Below are positions 37,001 through 47,101 of a stretch of DNA of 64,000 nucleotides, piece after piece. The stretch is from Staphylococcus pettenkoferi (lineage in GTDB: Bacteria > Bacillota > Bacilli > Staphylococcales > Staphylococcaceae). Positions within the stretch are counted from its first letter, which is position 1; each line of letters starts with the position of its first letter. Position numbers and translations under genes: made by a program. The stretch covers positions 362,878-426,877 of the forward strand of contig NZ_JANSKK010000007.1 of the NCBI RefSeq assembly GCF_026659735.1. Direction: 5' to 3'. The notes under the pieces were generated by a model. That model searched no databases. It was not told the DNA's origin and saw nothing but the letters and a program-made list of their open reading frames with translations.

Positions 37001-37108
37001 AACGTCTCACATTTAAATAAATGGTGTGAGTTTGAGGTGCTCTTTTGATTAATGATATGAGCGTATATCAATGTTACAATGCACCTTAACGCAACTACCA
37101 TTGATCAG

Positions 37109-37149
37109 GGTAGGTCGAAGCCAAGACGATGCTTTCGTCCTACCTTTTT
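37109..37149 (+). terminator. terminator after the YtxH-like gene
   Basis: GGTAGG-TCGAAGC and GCTTTCG-TCCTACC arms followed by TTTTTT. A weaker CTCACA/TGTGAG hairpin lies just after the gene at about 37007. Confidence 0.88.
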
Positions 37150-37259
37150 TGTGTTGTTCTCAATCCTTACTTGACGCATAAGCCATTTGAATAGATAATA
37201 CTAAAGTAATTAAGTGCAACGAAGTTAACGAACAGAAGTTAAAGTAAGGAGTAACGCCT

Positions 37260-37817
37260 ATGTTTATATGTACGAGACAAATTGATATCAACGCTCGTTT
37301 TGGTTTACCACGTCTTGCATTTTTAGGTTTCGTCACTACGATTATTTCATTTTTAATATGTTATGAAATTATGCATTACTATTCGAATGAGCCTTTAACT
37401 GATCACTATTTTTTACTTTTCGTACTCGGTGCGCTCTTGCTTTATCCATTACACAAAGTGTTTCACTTATTGTTCTTGCTGCCCTATTATAAATCTTTTC
37501 GCATTTATAAGATTAATAAAAAGAAGGCCTTGCCGTTTTACAATGTTTACGTGAATACGCCGGTCAATAAATATTATTTTGCTTTAGGTTTAATCTTACC
37601 TTTTATTATTATTACGGCGCTTGGTATTATACTGACGAAACACTTTTTAAGTTTGGGACACTACTTTATGTTTATCGTAGCTTTGAACATGGGTTTTTCA
37701 ATTTTAGACTTTTTATATTTGAAAATGATTCTCTTGTCGAATGAAGGCAATTATATTGAAGAACATCAAACAGGCATTAATATTTTAAGAAAAACAGATG
37801 GTAGATATCATATATAA
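37260..37817 (+). CDS. DUF3267-type membrane protein
   Basis: The 185-residue protein has four predicted membrane segments (about 19-38, 49-72, 104-128, 130-152). The second carries HKVFHLLF, in the place of the HExxH-like motif of DUF3267 proteins; the glutamate is not kept, so a metal-protease role is unlikely on sequence alone. The ATG follows AAGGAG. It has its own terminator, and prsA follows as a separate unit. Confidence 0.7.
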   Translation: MFICTRQIDINARFGLPRLAFLGFVTTIISFLICYEIMHYYSNEPLTDHYFLLFVLGALLLYPLHKVFHLLFLLPYYKSFRIYKINKKKALPFYNVYVNTPVNKYYFALGLILPFIIITALGIILTKHFLSLGHYFMFIVALNMGFSILDFLYLKMILLSNEGNYIEEHQTGINILRKTDGRYHI

Positions 37818-37833
37818 TTAGAAATTGATGAAG

Positions 37834-37867
37834 GTGAGACGCCGCAAGCCATGCGATGCCGTCTCAC
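37834..37867 (+). terminator. terminator after the DUF3267 gene
   Basis: GTGAGACG..CGCA and TGCG..CCGTCTCAC arms followed by TTTCTTTTT; the GTGAGAC type common in staphylococci. Confidence 0.85.
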
Positions 37868-38052
37868 TTTCTTTTTACTCATAGTAGCCTTAAGATATTG
37901 CTTTGCATAACTCAAAATCTTTGCGATACTAACAAGTGACGTCACGAGTTGAAACACGTTCATACTATAGTCCAATGGATTTCAGTTTCAATTGGTGCTT
38001 AAATAATAATATGTTATATTAGCGATGTTATTCTTACAAAAGGAGTTTGACG

Positions 38053-39042
38053 ATGAAAGCATTTAAAAAAGTACTGATACCCTTAACAGCAAGTGCCCTG
38101 CTACTTGGAGGCTGTGGGCATGACGCAACAGAATCTAAAGATAATACACTAATTACATCTAAAGCCGGGAATGTCAAAGTAGCGGATGTGATGCATAAAA
38201 TTGGTGACGAACAAATTGCTAACAGTTCGTTCCAAATCTTACTTAACAAGCTTCTCAATAAGGAATATAAGGATAAAGTAGATACGAAAGATATCGATAA
38301 AGAAGTGAAACAAGAAGAAAAACAATACGGTGGTAAAGACCAATTCGAAAGCATGTTAAAGCAACAACACATGTCTATCGATGACTATAAAGAAGAAAAA
38401 CGTCTTCAAGCTTATCAGAAACAACTTTTAGAAGATAAAGTTAACGTGTCTGATAAAGATATTAAAGATAAAACGAAGAAAGCGTCTCACATTCTTATTA
38501 AAGTGAAGGAAAATAAAAAAGACAAAGAAGGCTTATCTGATAAGGACGCGAAGAAAAAAGCTGAAGATATCCAAAAACAAGTAGATAAAGATCCAGATAA
38601 ATTCGAAGATATTGCTAAGAAAGAATCTAAAGATACACAAACAGCCAAAAAAGGCGGTAGCTTAGGCTACGTTTATAAAGGTCAAATGGATGAAAAATTT
38701 GAAAAAGCGCTCTTCAAACTTAAAGAAGGACAAGTTTCTGACGTCGTGAAGACGGATTATGGTTATCACATCATCAAAGCGAATAAAGAAGATGACTTCG
38801 ATAAAGAAAAAGGTAAACTCAGATCTAAGATTATCCAACAAAAAGTGCAAAAAAATCCTAAGCTCTTAACAGATGCTTACAAAGATTTACTTAAAAAATA
38901 TAAAGTAGACTACAAAGACCGTGACATCAAGAAAGCAATTGAAGACTCTATTCTAGATCCGCAAAAAATTAAGCAACAACAGCAGCAACAGGAACAACAA
39001 CAAGCGATGCAAGGCGGCCAAGGCATGTCTATGGGCGGCTAA
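38053..39042 (+). CDS. prsA: foldase lipoprotein PrsA
   Basis: PrsA is a lipid-anchored peptidyl-prolyl isomerase that folds exported proteins at the membrane-wall interface. The 329-residue protein has a signal peptide with lipobox LLGGC (cysteine near residue 21), an N-terminal chaperone part, a parvulin domain at about 140-240 ([44 protein letters not shown]) and a C-terminal Gln run then GGQGMSMGG. The ATG at 38053 follows AAAGGAG. Single gene with its own terminator. Confidence 0.95.
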   Translation: MKAFKKVLIPLTASALLLGGCGHDATESKDNTLITSKAGNVKVADVMHKIGDEQIANSSFQILLNKLLNKEYKDKVDTKDIDKEVKQEEKQYGGKDQFESMLKQQHMSIDDYKEEKRLQAYQKQLLEDKVNVSDKDIKDKTKKASHILIKVKENKKDKEGLSDKDAKKKAEDIQKQVDKDPDKFEDIAKKESKDTQTAKKGGSLGYVYKGQMDEKFEKALFKLKEGQVSDVVKTDYGYHIIKANKEDDFDKEKGKLRSKIIQQKVQKNPKLLTDAYKDLLKKYKVDYKDRDIKKAIEDSILDPQKIKQQQQQQEQQQAMQGGQGMSMGG

Positions 39043-39052
39043 GCGATATAGT

Positions 39053-39092
39053 AAAGCGCAGTTGAACCACGAAAGCGTTCAACTGCGCTTTT
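39053..39092 (+). terminator. prsA terminator
   Basis: AAAGCGCAGTTGAAC and GTTCAACTGCGCTTT, a perfect 15-bp stem with T run. Confidence 0.92.
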
Positions 39093-39148
39093 TCATATTT
39101 TGAGTGTTCGCTTAACATCGAGATCTCAAATTAAATCAGTATATCAAA

Positions 39149-39484
39149 AAAGAGCATGAGACATAAATGTGAATTGTCTTCTGAGATAAATAAAAAGCAA
39201 GCTTAAAATAAATTCTTGAGCAAATTTTCAATGTGTACTCGAGACGCTTGATGGATCTAGACCACAACGAAAATCCATTCTTAGAGCTCTTTGAGCGAAA
39301 AGAATTAGTTGAGTGTGGTCCTACGCAGTAGAGATCTGGATTCATAAGAGGTTTAACTCTTATGTACCCTAGCTCTCCTTACGGGGGAAGCACTACGAAA
39401 TCATAGATTTCTGTGCTTCTCCCAAGCAAGCGAGAGTTAAAACATTGAAAATTAATAAGTTTTAATTTTGTCCCACGCTCTTTA
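39149..39484. repeat. large outer inverted repeat around the MITE-like element
   Basis: AAAGAGCATGAGACA at the left end and, inverted, AAAGAGCGTGGGACA at the right end (39470-39484) enclose the 39224-39452 element. The outer arms are of the GAGCGTGGGACA type often found in staphylococcal terminators, so the whole may fold as one long stem downstream of yhaM. Confidence 0.55.
39224..39452 (+). repeat. MITE-like palindromic element, copy 1 (229 bp)
   Basis: Bounded by perfect 11-bp terminal inverted repeats ATTTTCAATGT / ACATTGAAAAT. The left ~100 bases are near-identical to the inverted copy at 46796-46925, including a nested palindrome (ACCACA ... ATTCTT AGAGCTC TTTGAGCG AAGAAT ... TGTGGT). 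The right part carries about 100 bases not present in the other copy. No coding capacity. Confidence 0.75.
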
Positions 39485-39497
39485 ATCTACGCTTCTC

Positions 39498-40439
39498 TTA
39501 ATCTAAACTTGTCGGATTATAGAATTTACGGCCATCTAAACCAAAGATACGTTCCGTATATTCACCTTTATCCGTTTTACCAAAGGCTTTTTCAAACATG
39601 TTCATCTTCGCATCAATATTATCGATAAACGTAAGAATTTCCGCTTCTTTCAAATGTGGCGTCTTAGGTGAGCCAAATTCCATTTTACCATGGTGGGAAA
39701 GAATCATATGACGAAGTAACATCACTTCTTCTCCCTCGATATTAAGCTCTCTTGCGCTCTCAGCGACCTCATCACTCGCGATAGAGATATGTCCTAATAG
39801 ATTCCCTTCAACTGTGTAAGACGTCGCCACAGGACCGCTCAGCTCTTTCACCTTACCTAAGTCGTGTAGGATAATCGCACTATACAATAAACTGCGATTG
39901 AGCAATGGATAAATATCACAAAGCGATTTCGCAATTTCTAACATGGTAAGAACGTGATAGCTCAGTCCACCTCCAAAGTTATGATGATGCGTACTCGCTG
40001 CAGGGAATGAATAGAATTCATCGTGATACTTTCTTAATAAGTGACGCGTAATGCGTTGTAAACTCGCATTATCAATATCAAGTAAATAGCGAGAAATTTG
40101 TTCTTGTATTTCATCTGGTGACATCGGTGGACCACTGATGAAATCATGAGCAGATAAGTTATCTTCTTCAGTCGCTAAACGATATCCGTTCATCTTCATC
40201 TGTTTACGACCACGATAGTTAATGATGTCACCTTTCGCTAAGATAATTTTTTCTGGTTCCAGAATCTTCATATCTTCTTTCGTCACTGTCCAGAATTTCG
40301 CTTCTAGCTCTCCACTTTTATCTTGAAGGTGCAAAGTCATGTAGTCTTTCCCTTGCGCTGTCACACCTTGCGTCGCTTTATGGATGAGAAAGAAATGATT
40401 GACTGAATCTCCTGGTTTCAAATTTCCAGCATTTCTCAT
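39498..40439 (-). CDS. yhaM: 3'-5' exoribonuclease YhaM (Cbf1)
   Basis: The 313-residue protein has an N-terminal OB-fold (about 12-90, [20 protein letters not shown]) and a C-terminal HD phosphohydrolase domain (about 160-290) with [16 protein letters not shown], the HD pair in [12 protein letters not shown] and [12 protein letters not shown]. YhaM removes 3' ends of RNA and single-stranded DNA. Its start overlaps the yhaN stop by one base (TAATG), so yhaO-yhaN-yhaM form one coupled operon. Confidence 0.93.
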   Translation of the reverse strand: MRNAGNLKPGDSVNHFFLIHKATQGVTAQGKDYMTLHLQDKSGELEAKFWTVTKEDMKILEPEKIILAKGDIINYRGRKQMKMNGYRLATEEDNLSAHDFISGPPMSPDEIQEQISRYLLDIDNASLQRITRHLLRKYHDEFYSFPAASTHHHNFGGGLSYHVLTMLEIAKSLCDIYPLLNRSLLYSAIILHDLGKVKELSGPVATSYTVEGNLLGHISIASDEVAESARELNIEGEEVMLLRHMILSHHGKMEFGSPKTPHLKEAEILTFIDNIDAKMNMFEKAFGKTDKGEYTERIFGLDGRKFYNPTSLD

Positions 40440-43372
40440 TATTTCGCACCGTCCTCTACTTTATTTAAAGTAATCATCTGTTTAGATGGAATGCCTGTGT
40501 CTTTCACACATGTGAAGTACAGTACTTGATAATCTTCTGGGAACTGGCGAATAAATTTCATCATGCGTGCTTTACGATTTTTATCAAAGTGAACGAAAGC
40601 GTCGTCAATAATGATTGGGAATGGATAATAAGGTTTAAGTGTCTTGATGAGACTCAGACGTAACGCGATGTACAAGATTTCTTTCGTAGATTGACTCAAC
40701 TCAACCGGCTGATAAACTTGTCCGTTACGCTGTTTAACCATGAGTTCATCATTTGCATATGAGACTTGTACGTAGTGACCTTCTGTGAGACGTGAGAAGA
40801 TCTCAGTTGCCTCATTAACCACTTGCGGTAGTCGTTGATCTTTGATTTGAGCGATATGACCATCGACTAACGCTTGTAAATAACTGAGACTCGCCCAATC
40901 TTGCGCTTCGTCGTTCAATTGGTTCTTCAACATGTGATATTTATGACGTAAGTTCGCCAAAGTTTGATCCGTTTCCATATGCTTAATTTGTGAATTTAAG
41001 TCACTGACTTCAGATTGCATTTCCAAATATTGATCATTATAATCATCAACTTGTTGAGATAATCTTTGATGTTCATTTTCAAGTTGCGCATACGTCTTAT
41101 TGCTTAAGTTAGAACTATCTTCATAAGAATAGTCTTGGTTCTCAAGGTATTGCGTTAAGTCGTTAAAACGATTTAAGTCACGATGATACTTCGCATAACG
41201 TTCATGATGTTGATAGTAATCTTCTTCGTTATCAACATCGATGTAATCGAAGAGTTTCGCAATCACTTGTTCGTTGTCTTCTAAACGTTGTTTAAGTTGA
41301 CGTAATTCATTCGAAATCAGTCGAATTTGTTCTTGGTTACGCTGTTTCTTATCTTGAGAAGTATGTGCGTGTTGTAGCCATTGTCGTACGTCATGGAAGA
41401 GAGACAAACGATTGAAGTGATGGAATTGATTCGCTGTGACATTTTGCGCATGATTGTAAAATTCTTCCAATTCTTTATCTAAGCCTGCTCTTTTCGCCTC
41501 TAATTCTTCAAGATGTTGATAAATGTCTTTAATCTTATTCATCGTCGTGATGCTATCGACGATGAGTTCATCTGACATTCGCTCAGAAACTTGTAATTCC
41601 TGTTTGATGTCTTCAATTTGTGCTTTCACTTGATCATAATTTTGACGTGTAGTGCTTAATGAATCATTAAGATATTGTGCCTTTTTCTCTAACGATTCTT
41701 TCGTCTTCATCGCATTAAACCATTGGTCGCGTGTACGATATTGCGCATCGAGATCGAAGTTTAAATCATAGTTCTGCTCCAATGTGTCGATTTGACGTTG
41801 TAAGTCGTCGATTTCTTTCGTAAAGGTTTCTGAGTGACCGACTTCTTTCGTTCTAATCGCAAAGATACCAATGATAAAGATGAGCGCAAGCACCACGAAC
41901 ACGCCACCGAAAATCATATTAGCTGAAACGAATGAGAAGACGGCTAATCCAGCACTGACAATCGCTAGCACGATAAGCGCGATGCGTAACATCGCTTGTT
42001 GTTTCTCTTTTTGACGTTGCTCAACATCAAATGCTTCTTTCATTTTTTGGAACAAGTTATTCTTTTCTTCGAGTTCAAAGCGTTGTTGTTGATGTTGTTT
42101 CTTCTTCTCAAAGGTTTCATCAGGAACAATGTCTTGTTCGAGTTTATCGAGCTCATCTTGATTCGTATCTTGCTCAATGCGATTCTCTTCAATATTACGA
42201 TCCAGTTGATTAAGTGAAGCCGTGAGTTCTTGTTTACGTTGGAGTTGCTCACTCACATGACTCTTCATTGCTTCTGAACTATCCACTTGTTCATGAACGT
42301 CTTCCCAACCAATATTGAGCTTCAGACCTTTTAGTTCACGTGACTTATCCTCGATATCCTTTTGAACAGCATTACGTTCGTATTCTTTCTGTTTAATTTC
42401 ATTCTCTTGTTGTTGTAAATGTGATAAGGCATCAATATCCGCTTGCATTGGCGCTTCAATATGACGATCATCTTCTTGAAGTTGAGCAAGTTTTTCTTCG
42501 CGTAAACCTATATCTCGGCGTAAATTTTGAGTTTGAAGTTTCGCCGTTTCGTAGCGGTCAATCCCTTGTTCTGGAAAGTCTAGTGGCTCAATATTGAGTG
42601 ATTGCTCCAAACCTTTCCATTCTTGTGTTTGCTCATGTAATGCTAATTCTTTCTGTTTTGACTCATGCATTTTAGATAACTGCGCTAAGTTTTGCTTCAA
42701 GTGATTTAATCGACGTTCTGCTTTGTCACGATCATCGACGTAACGATTGTACGTCGTTAATTTCGCTTCTTCATCACGAATTTGAGAGGCTAACTCATCT
42801 AACTGCGCAATTTGTTGATTAATGATCGGTTTACGACCCGACTTTTTATACAAAGCCTCTTTCTTTTCGGCAATTGCTTTGCGCATTGAGGTGAACTCAG
42901 TTGATCCAAGTGCACCTGCTTGCAGTAAGAAATTCTGCAATTGGGTTTCGTCCATATTTTTATGAATATCTTGTAAGCCTAAGACATCGAACGAGAAGAT
43001 ATCTTGATACGTGCGCTTAGTGATGAAGTTCAACTCTTCTTTCAACCACTGCTCATCTTTAATTGAACCATTGGGCAAGTACACTTTCACGTCACCCACT
43101 GCACTGCCCTTAATACGTTCTACTTCAATTTCAGAACCGTCATCGCGGATGATTGTCAACTTACCACCATATTGATTGCCTAGACGTGGTTCAAGGCGTG
43201 GCTCATTCTCTTTACGCGTAGGAAAGCCGAAGAGAATTGAATGGATAAACGCTTGAATTGTAGATTTCCCTGCCTCGTTCTCACCATAGATTTCTGTAAA
43301 ATACTGATCAAATTCAATCTTACGCTCGACGAATTGACCGTAACCATAGATCTCTAAAGACTTAATCTTCAT
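40439..43372 (-). CDS. yhaN: SbcC/Rad50-like ATPase YhaN
   Basis: The 977-residue protein has an SMC/Rad50 layout: Walker [11 protein letters not shown] near residue 35, long coiled coils (about 150-460 and 520-830) and the Walker B end [14 protein letters not shown] near 917. In the middle, two hydrophobic segments (about 465-510) take the place of the zinc hook, typical of YhaN and unlike true SbcC. With the YhaO nuclease it should form a membrane-linked Mre11-Rad50-like complex. Two ATG codons are in tandem; the second (43372) has the better spacing to AGAGGTG and overlaps the yhaO stop. Confidence 0.92.
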   Translation of the reverse strand: MKIKSLEIYGYGQFVERKIEFDQYFTEIYGENEAGKSTIQAFIHSILFGFPTRKENEPRLEPRLGNQYGGKLTIIRDDGSEIEVERIKGSAVGDVKVYLPNGSIKDEQWLKEELNFITKRTYQDIFSFDVLGLQDIHKNMDETQLQNFLLQAGALGSTEFTSMRKAIAEKKEALYKKSGRKPIINQQIAQLDELASQIRDEEAKLTTYNRYVDDRDKAERRLNHLKQNLAQLSKMHESKQKELALHEQTQEWKGLEQSLNIEPLDFPEQGIDRYETAKLQTQNLRRDIGLREEKLAQLQEDDRHIEAPMQADIDALSHLQQQENEIKQKEYERNAVQKDIEDKSRELKGLKLNIGWEDVHEQVDSSEAMKSHVSEQLQRKQELTASLNQLDRNIEENRIEQDTNQDELDKLEQDIVPDETFEKKKQHQQQRFELEEKNNLFQKMKEAFDVEQRQKEKQQAMLRIALIVLAIVSAGLAVFSFVSANMIFGGVFVVLALIFIIGIFAIRTKEVGHSETFTKEIDDLQRQIDTLEQNYDLNFDLDAQYRTRDQWFNAMKTKESLEKKAQYLNDSLSTTRQNYDQVKAQIEDIKQELQVSERMSDELIVDSITTMNKIKDIYQHLEELEAKRAGLDKELEEFYNHAQNVTANQFHHFNRLSLFHDVRQWLQHAHTSQDKKQRNQEQIRLISNELRQLKQRLEDNEQVIAKLFDYIDVDNEEDYYQHHERYAKYHRDLNRFNDLTQYLENQDYSYEDSSNLSNKTYAQLENEHQRLSQQVDDYNDQYLEMQSEVSDLNSQIKHMETDQTLANLRHKYHMLKNQLNDEAQDWASLSYLQALVDGHIAQIKDQRLPQVVNEATEIFSRLTEGHYVQVSYANDELMVKQRNGQVYQPVELSQSTKEILYIALRLSLIKTLKPYYPFPIIIDDAFVHFDKNRKARMMKFIRQFPEDYQVLYFTCVKDTGIPSKQMITLNKVEDGAK

Positions 43373-44559
43373 CATGAGTCACCTCTCATATCAGATTTCA
43401 ATAGTTGTTCAGCGTGTGTAATCAATGTGTCACGATCAAACTCTGTGTAATCGTCGAGATACTTCGAGGCACGTGGGTTGAGATATAAATCGTTCATCGC
43501 ATGTTCAAAGACCTCATCATCGTTAATCAGTTCACGTGAGAACTCTTTGCTCAACTTCTGTTCACGTTCGTATTTGAAATCGAAAGTTAAATCTTCAATA
43601 TAGATAAAATGATTCTCATTTAGTTCATAGTCATCGACCATTTCCTTAACCTGTAGTAACTCTTGTTGTGTCATAGGCGTATCAGAAGTAATATACACAC
43701 TTAAGCGGTAAAACGCTTTGCCTTGTGAACGTTTCTTCGCTTTGAAGTTCTGGATTGCTTCGTATAACTTCTGCTTCGTATCCGCTTCTGTTTCAATCGT
43801 CGCTTCCTCAAAACGAATGGATTGCGTCGGTATGAACTTCACGTTGAGCTTTAAATCGTCACCGCTAACGAGCAAACAACCTTTCTCTCCTCGTTCATTG
43901 AAATGACGACCTTGAATGTTACCTGAATAATGGATTTGAGGCATATCACTTAGTTGTTGACGTTCGTGAATATGACCTAAAGCCCAATAATGATAGAGTT
44001 TACTATTCAAATCTTCAAGGCGGAATTCAGTATAGCGATCTTTCTCATTGGATTTACTATACGTACCGTGCAGTACACCAATATGTAAGCCTTCTTGACC
44101 TTGACTTGAAGGGTACGCATCAATTTTATTCTCGTAACTTGCGTCGTTCTGATAACTGAAACCGTGAAGGAAGATTTTCTCACCCTTTTGCGTAATCGTT
44201 TGATACGTTTCTACCTTTTCGGAAAAAACAGACACGTTCGTTGGCCAAGATGAAGAAATCTTCGAAGATAACGGATCGTGGTTACCATGACAAATATAGA
44301 CGAAGATTTGTTCTTTATTTAAACGTTCAAACTGCTCTTGAAGAAAGACTTCAGCTCGCAGCGTACGATTCTCCTGATCAAACAAATCGCCTGCTATGAT
44401 GAGGAAATCAACCTCTTCTTTAAGCGCGATGTCTACAATGTGTCGAAAGCTCTCGTAAGCACTTTGTTGAATGTCTTCAAAGATAGATTGATTGAGATGA
44501 CTTCTAGATTTAAAAGGACTATCTAAGTGCAAATCAGCACAATGGATAAACTTCACCAT
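43372..44559 (-). CDS. yhaO: SbcD/Mre11-like metallophosphoesterase YhaO
   Basis: A 395-residue calcineurin-like nuclease: FIHCADLHLDSPF near residue 4, IIAGDLFDQEN near 53, CHGNHDPLSS near 91 and the metal-site HGFSY / ALGHIHERQQ later. It is the nuclease partner of YhaN, directly downstream and coupled by a one-base TGATG overlap. The ATG follows AAAGGAG. A highly structured leader (44581-44741) lies just upstream. Confidence 0.92.
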   Translation of the reverse strand: MVKFIHCADLHLDSPFKSRSHLNQSIFEDIQQSAYESFRHIVDIALKEEVDFLIIAGDLFDQENRTLRAEVFLQEQFERLNKEQIFVYICHGNHDPLSSKISSSWPTNVSVFSEKVETYQTITQKGEKIFLHGFSYQNDASYENKIDAYPSSQGQEGLHIGVLHGTYSKSNEKDRYTEFRLEDLNSKLYHYWALGHIHERQQLSDMPQIHYSGNIQGRHFNERGEKGCLLVSGDDLKLNVKFIPTQSIRFEEATIETEADTKQKLYEAIQNFKAKKRSQGKAFYRLSVYITSDTPMTQQELLQVKEMVDDYELNENHFIYIEDLTFDFKYEREQKLSKEFSRELINDDEVFEHAMNDLYLNPRASKYLDDYTEFDRDTLITHAEQLLKSDMRGDS

Positions 44560-44580
44560 ATTCTAAACTCCTTTATTAAC

Positions 44581-44741
44581 GATGATGTGTGAGGTTGCAT
44601 GACTTCAGTTAGCTCACCCACATATTGTGCGCTAACACATCATCATCTTTCACTACAGTTAAGTACCGATGACTTAATGATTAAACTATGTATAACACCT
44701 TCGTGCAACATTCTTCATTGCACTTCTTACATGTTAACTGT
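44581..44741 (-). promoter_or_regulatory. structured leader upstream of yhaO with alternative pairings
   Basis: Inverted repeats seen: GATGATGTGT (44581-44590) with ACACATCATC (44635-44644); the overlapping ATGTGTGAG (44585-44593) with CTCACCCACAT (44613-44623); TACAGTTAA (44654-44662) with TTAACTGTA (44734-44742), enclosing a GTGCAA/TTGCAC hairpin (44703-44723). The first two pairings exclude each other and end about 10 bases before the yhaO ribosome site. Not a known riboswitch class that I can name. Confidence 0.5.
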
Positions 44742-44939
44742 ACTTGTCTTGTAATTTATTATTCTACCATATACCTAAATACCCGTCGACAGAACCTCTA
44801 AGCTTAAATATGATTATTGTATGAGTTCTGTGCATTTTGCTAAGTGTAAAATGCAAGTGAGGATTGGAAAAATTTCTTAAACTGTAGTTTTGTGTGTAGT
44901 CTTCCTTGTGATAAGAAAATACGTAAAGATAACTGTAAA

Positions 44940-44996
44940 GTGTCGTGTATGAGTTGAGAGTGATCCCAGTAGAAGGCGAAAGTTAAAACATTGAAA
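44940..44996. repeat. decayed copy of the MITE-like element (right end)
   Basis: GTTGAGAGTGATCCCAGTAG..GGCGAAAG then AGTTAAAACATTGAAA resembles the right half of the elements at 39224 and 46796 (GTTGAGTGTGGTCCCA ... ACATTGAAA). The left half is not recognisable. Confidence 0.45.
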
Positions 44997-45035
44997 GGTA
45001 TTAAGAGTAAAGCTTTTAAAGAAAAGCAATAAAAA

Positions 45036-45063
45036 AACCACAGCACTTCACGTGCTGTGGTTT
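45036..45063 (-). terminator. terminator after yheA
   Basis: AAACCACAGCAC and GTGCTGTGGTTT, perfect 12-bp stem; AAAAAA on the plus strand gives a T run in the minus-strand RNA. Confidence 0.92.
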
Positions 45064-45083
45064 CTCTTCTATACTCACTATAA

Positions 45084-45428
45084 TTAGTCAGCGTAAATTT
45101 CATCTAAAGGTTTAACGATGATTTGGTTGATTTCTTGGAAGACTTGGCTCATTTTTTGTTCAGCAGCCATAAGTTCAGAAATGTTTGAGTCTTTTTCGAT
45201 TTCTTGAGCTTGCTCTTGTGCTTTTTGAAGCTCTTCTTCACCGATTTCTTCACCTTGCATTTGTTTTTGTTGGAAGTTCATTTGAGTTTCACGGAACTCA
45301 TCGAATAATTTTTTTGACTCTTCGTTTTCTTTCACTTTAGCGTAAGCATCTTTGATTGCTTTGTATTCATCGCTTTCACGTAAAGCTTGTTCTAATTGGT
45401 TTGCATAATCATGTAAATTTACTGCCAT
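45084..45428 (-). CDS. yheA: YlbF/YmcA family protein YheA
   Basis: The 114-residue all-helical protein ([20 protein letters not shown], then long Glu/Gln/Lys helices) is a member of the YlbF/YmcA fold; the length and neighbour yheB match the YheA branch. Other family members modulate RNase Y complexes; for YheA the role is unknown. The ATG follows AAAGGAG. It lies 68 bases downstream of yheB on the same strand. Confidence 0.85.
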   Translation of the reverse strand: MAVNLHDYANQLEQALRESDEYKAIKDAYAKVKENEESKKLFDEFRETQMNFQQKQMQGEEIGEEELQKAQEQAQEIEKDSNISELMAAEQKMSQVFQEINQIIVKPLDEIYAD

Positions 45429-45496
45429 TTTGTTACACTCCTTTATTTGATCTGTGTTTTTACCACATCGATATTACAATAACATAAATCAAAACC

Positions 45497-46627
45497 TTAT
45501 ACAAAGATAGCTATTATGCCTTGCAGACAACCGATGATTCCTCCGAGCAAGAATCCAAGTAGCATAATCAACTTCAATTCCTTGTTGGCAATCTCGATGA
45601 TGAGGCGCTCAATGTAGTCTAAATCGAACGTGTTGATTTGTTGCTCAATCATACCTCTTAAGTTCACGCGTTCCATGATCGGTGAAAGTTGACCTGAAAC
45701 ATAGTTGATAATCATCGTTGTAAGATGTTGAGAGACATTCTTCTCAACGAGTTCGATGACTGATGGCATGAGCGAGTTAAGTGGTTTGTGGACTTGTTCA
45801 CGTAGATTGATTGAATCCATTAACATGGTCACAAACGATTGGCCGAATGAATTGAATTTGTCGTATGAGACGATTTCATGTAGTGTCTTAGACTTAAATG
45901 TCTCGTATTCATTATGAATAACTTGTTCAGCAATCTTATGGGCTTTCGGATGATTCGTTAAGCGAATGAGCTCTGTTCGAATTCGCTCCGCAATATGCTC
46001 TTTCGTCATAAACATTTGTAATAGCCCGATAATTTTACCTTTCTCTTTAAAAAACGTATCCAACATACTGTTGATATCTGCAGCACCTTTATCAGATGTC
46101 AGATACACTTTCGCGCGTTTGAATAACAGTTCAGGCACGCCTTCCATCTTATCATCCGCAAACTGAATCACATTAGGTGGCAAGATTTCTTGTAGTGTTT
46201 GATGCTGGTGTTGTTCGTAAAAGTAATCAAGTTTCTCTTGCGTCCAGCTCTCCGCTTTCTGACCCACTAACTCCACGGCATCGACGTCAAACTGTTGTGC
46301 AAAGTATTGAATCGTTACGTGATCAGATTTCAATTTCTGAACTTGTTTGTACAACATATCGTCAATGGCTTCACGTGTAGACGGTTCGTTGAGTTTCGAT
46401 TTAATGAGCGATTCCGTAAGCAAATGCTCTTCGATAACTTGACCGATCTTAGTGGCAATCTCTTCACGTCGTTTCGGTATTAAGCCCGGCGTAAAAGGAA
46501 TACGCTTGCCAAACAAATGATAGGCTTTAAATGGATGGAATAACATGCGTACAGCAATCATATTTGTTACACCACCGATGATTGCCCCTATTACCATCAT
46601 AAAGATAATTATTAAAAATGCGTGCAT
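45497..46627 (-). CDS. yheB: DUF445 family membrane protein YheB
   Basis: The 376-residue protein has an N-terminal membrane helix (about 5-27, FMMVIGAIIGGVTNMIAVRM), a long helical body and a C-terminal helix (about 350-374), giving a hairpin anchored at both ends. The motif LFHPFKAYHLFGKRIPFTPGLIPKRR near residue 29 is the DUF445 signature. It is surface- or membrane-associated; the function is unknown. ATG start behind TAAGGGG; yheA follows. Confidence 0.88.
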   Translation of the reverse strand: MHAFLIIIFMMVIGAIIGGVTNMIAVRMLFHPFKAYHLFGKRIPFTPGLIPKRREEIATKIGQVIEEHLLTESLIKSKLNEPSTREAIDDMLYKQVQKLKSDHVTIQYFAQQFDVDAVELVGQKAESWTQEKLDYFYEQHQHQTLQEILPPNVIQFADDKMEGVPELLFKRAKVYLTSDKGAADINSMLDTFFKEKGKIIGLLQMFMTKEHIAERIRTELIRLTNHPKAHKIAEQVIHNEYETFKSKTLHEIVSYDKFNSFGQSFVTMLMDSINLREQVHKPLNSLMPSVIELVEKNVSQHLTTMIINYVSGQLSPIMERVNLRGMIEQQINTFDLDYIERLIIEIANKELKLIMLLGFLLGGIIGCLQGIIAIFV

Positions 46628-46667
46628 AATTTAACCCCTTAATTATATTACTAAACTAAATAAAAGA

Positions 46668-46708
46668 GTGAGACACTTTCGTAGAAACTTACGAACTGAG
46701 CGTCTCAC
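46668..46708 (-). terminator. GTGAGAC-type terminator
   Basis: GTGAGAC / GTCTCAC with inner TTCGTAAG / CTACGAA pairing; on the minus strand TCTTTTATTT follows. It ends transcripts arriving from the regulator gene at 47102 before yheB. Confidence 0.75.
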
Positions 46709-46795
46709 CCATGAGTGAATGATTCAACCGATTTGATGGTTGGTTATTCAATTACTCTACTTATTAGAGTTAAGGACATAAATAAGATATATTTA

Positions 46796-46925
46796 TTTTT
46801 CAATGTGAAGACCCTCGCTTGCATATGGGACCACACTCAACTAATTTCTCTCGCTCAGAGAGCTCTAGAAATGGATTTTCGTTGTGGTCTAGCTCCATCA
46901 TGCGTCTCGAGTCGACATTGAAAAA
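46796..46925 (-). repeat. MITE-like palindromic element, copy 2 (130 bp)
   Basis: Perfect 11-bp terminal inverted repeats TTTTTCAATGT / ACATTGAAAAA. The interior is the inverted counterpart of 39224-39325: ACCACA...TGTGGT with nested ATTTCT AGAGCTC ... AGAAAT. The nested stem differs from copy 1 by paired changes that keep base pairing. Confidence 0.75.
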
Positions 46926-47101
46926 TTGGCTTATAATTCAAATTGAAAAAAGTTGCTACCATCTCATAATTTATTTTTAAATAATGTCCCAGAGTCATCA
47001 AAATCAAGATTATGATTTAATCGCTGTGGAGATAACGCGTCTTCAAAGTTCGTCCTCTTCATCATATCACGTTATTCTTCAGGATTCTTCTATCATAATT
47101 C

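Noticed and set aside
44840..45103. 87-codon minus-strand frame downstream of yheA
   Set aside because: It overlaps the yheA end and its terminator, has no ribosome site and shows no protein-like pattern.
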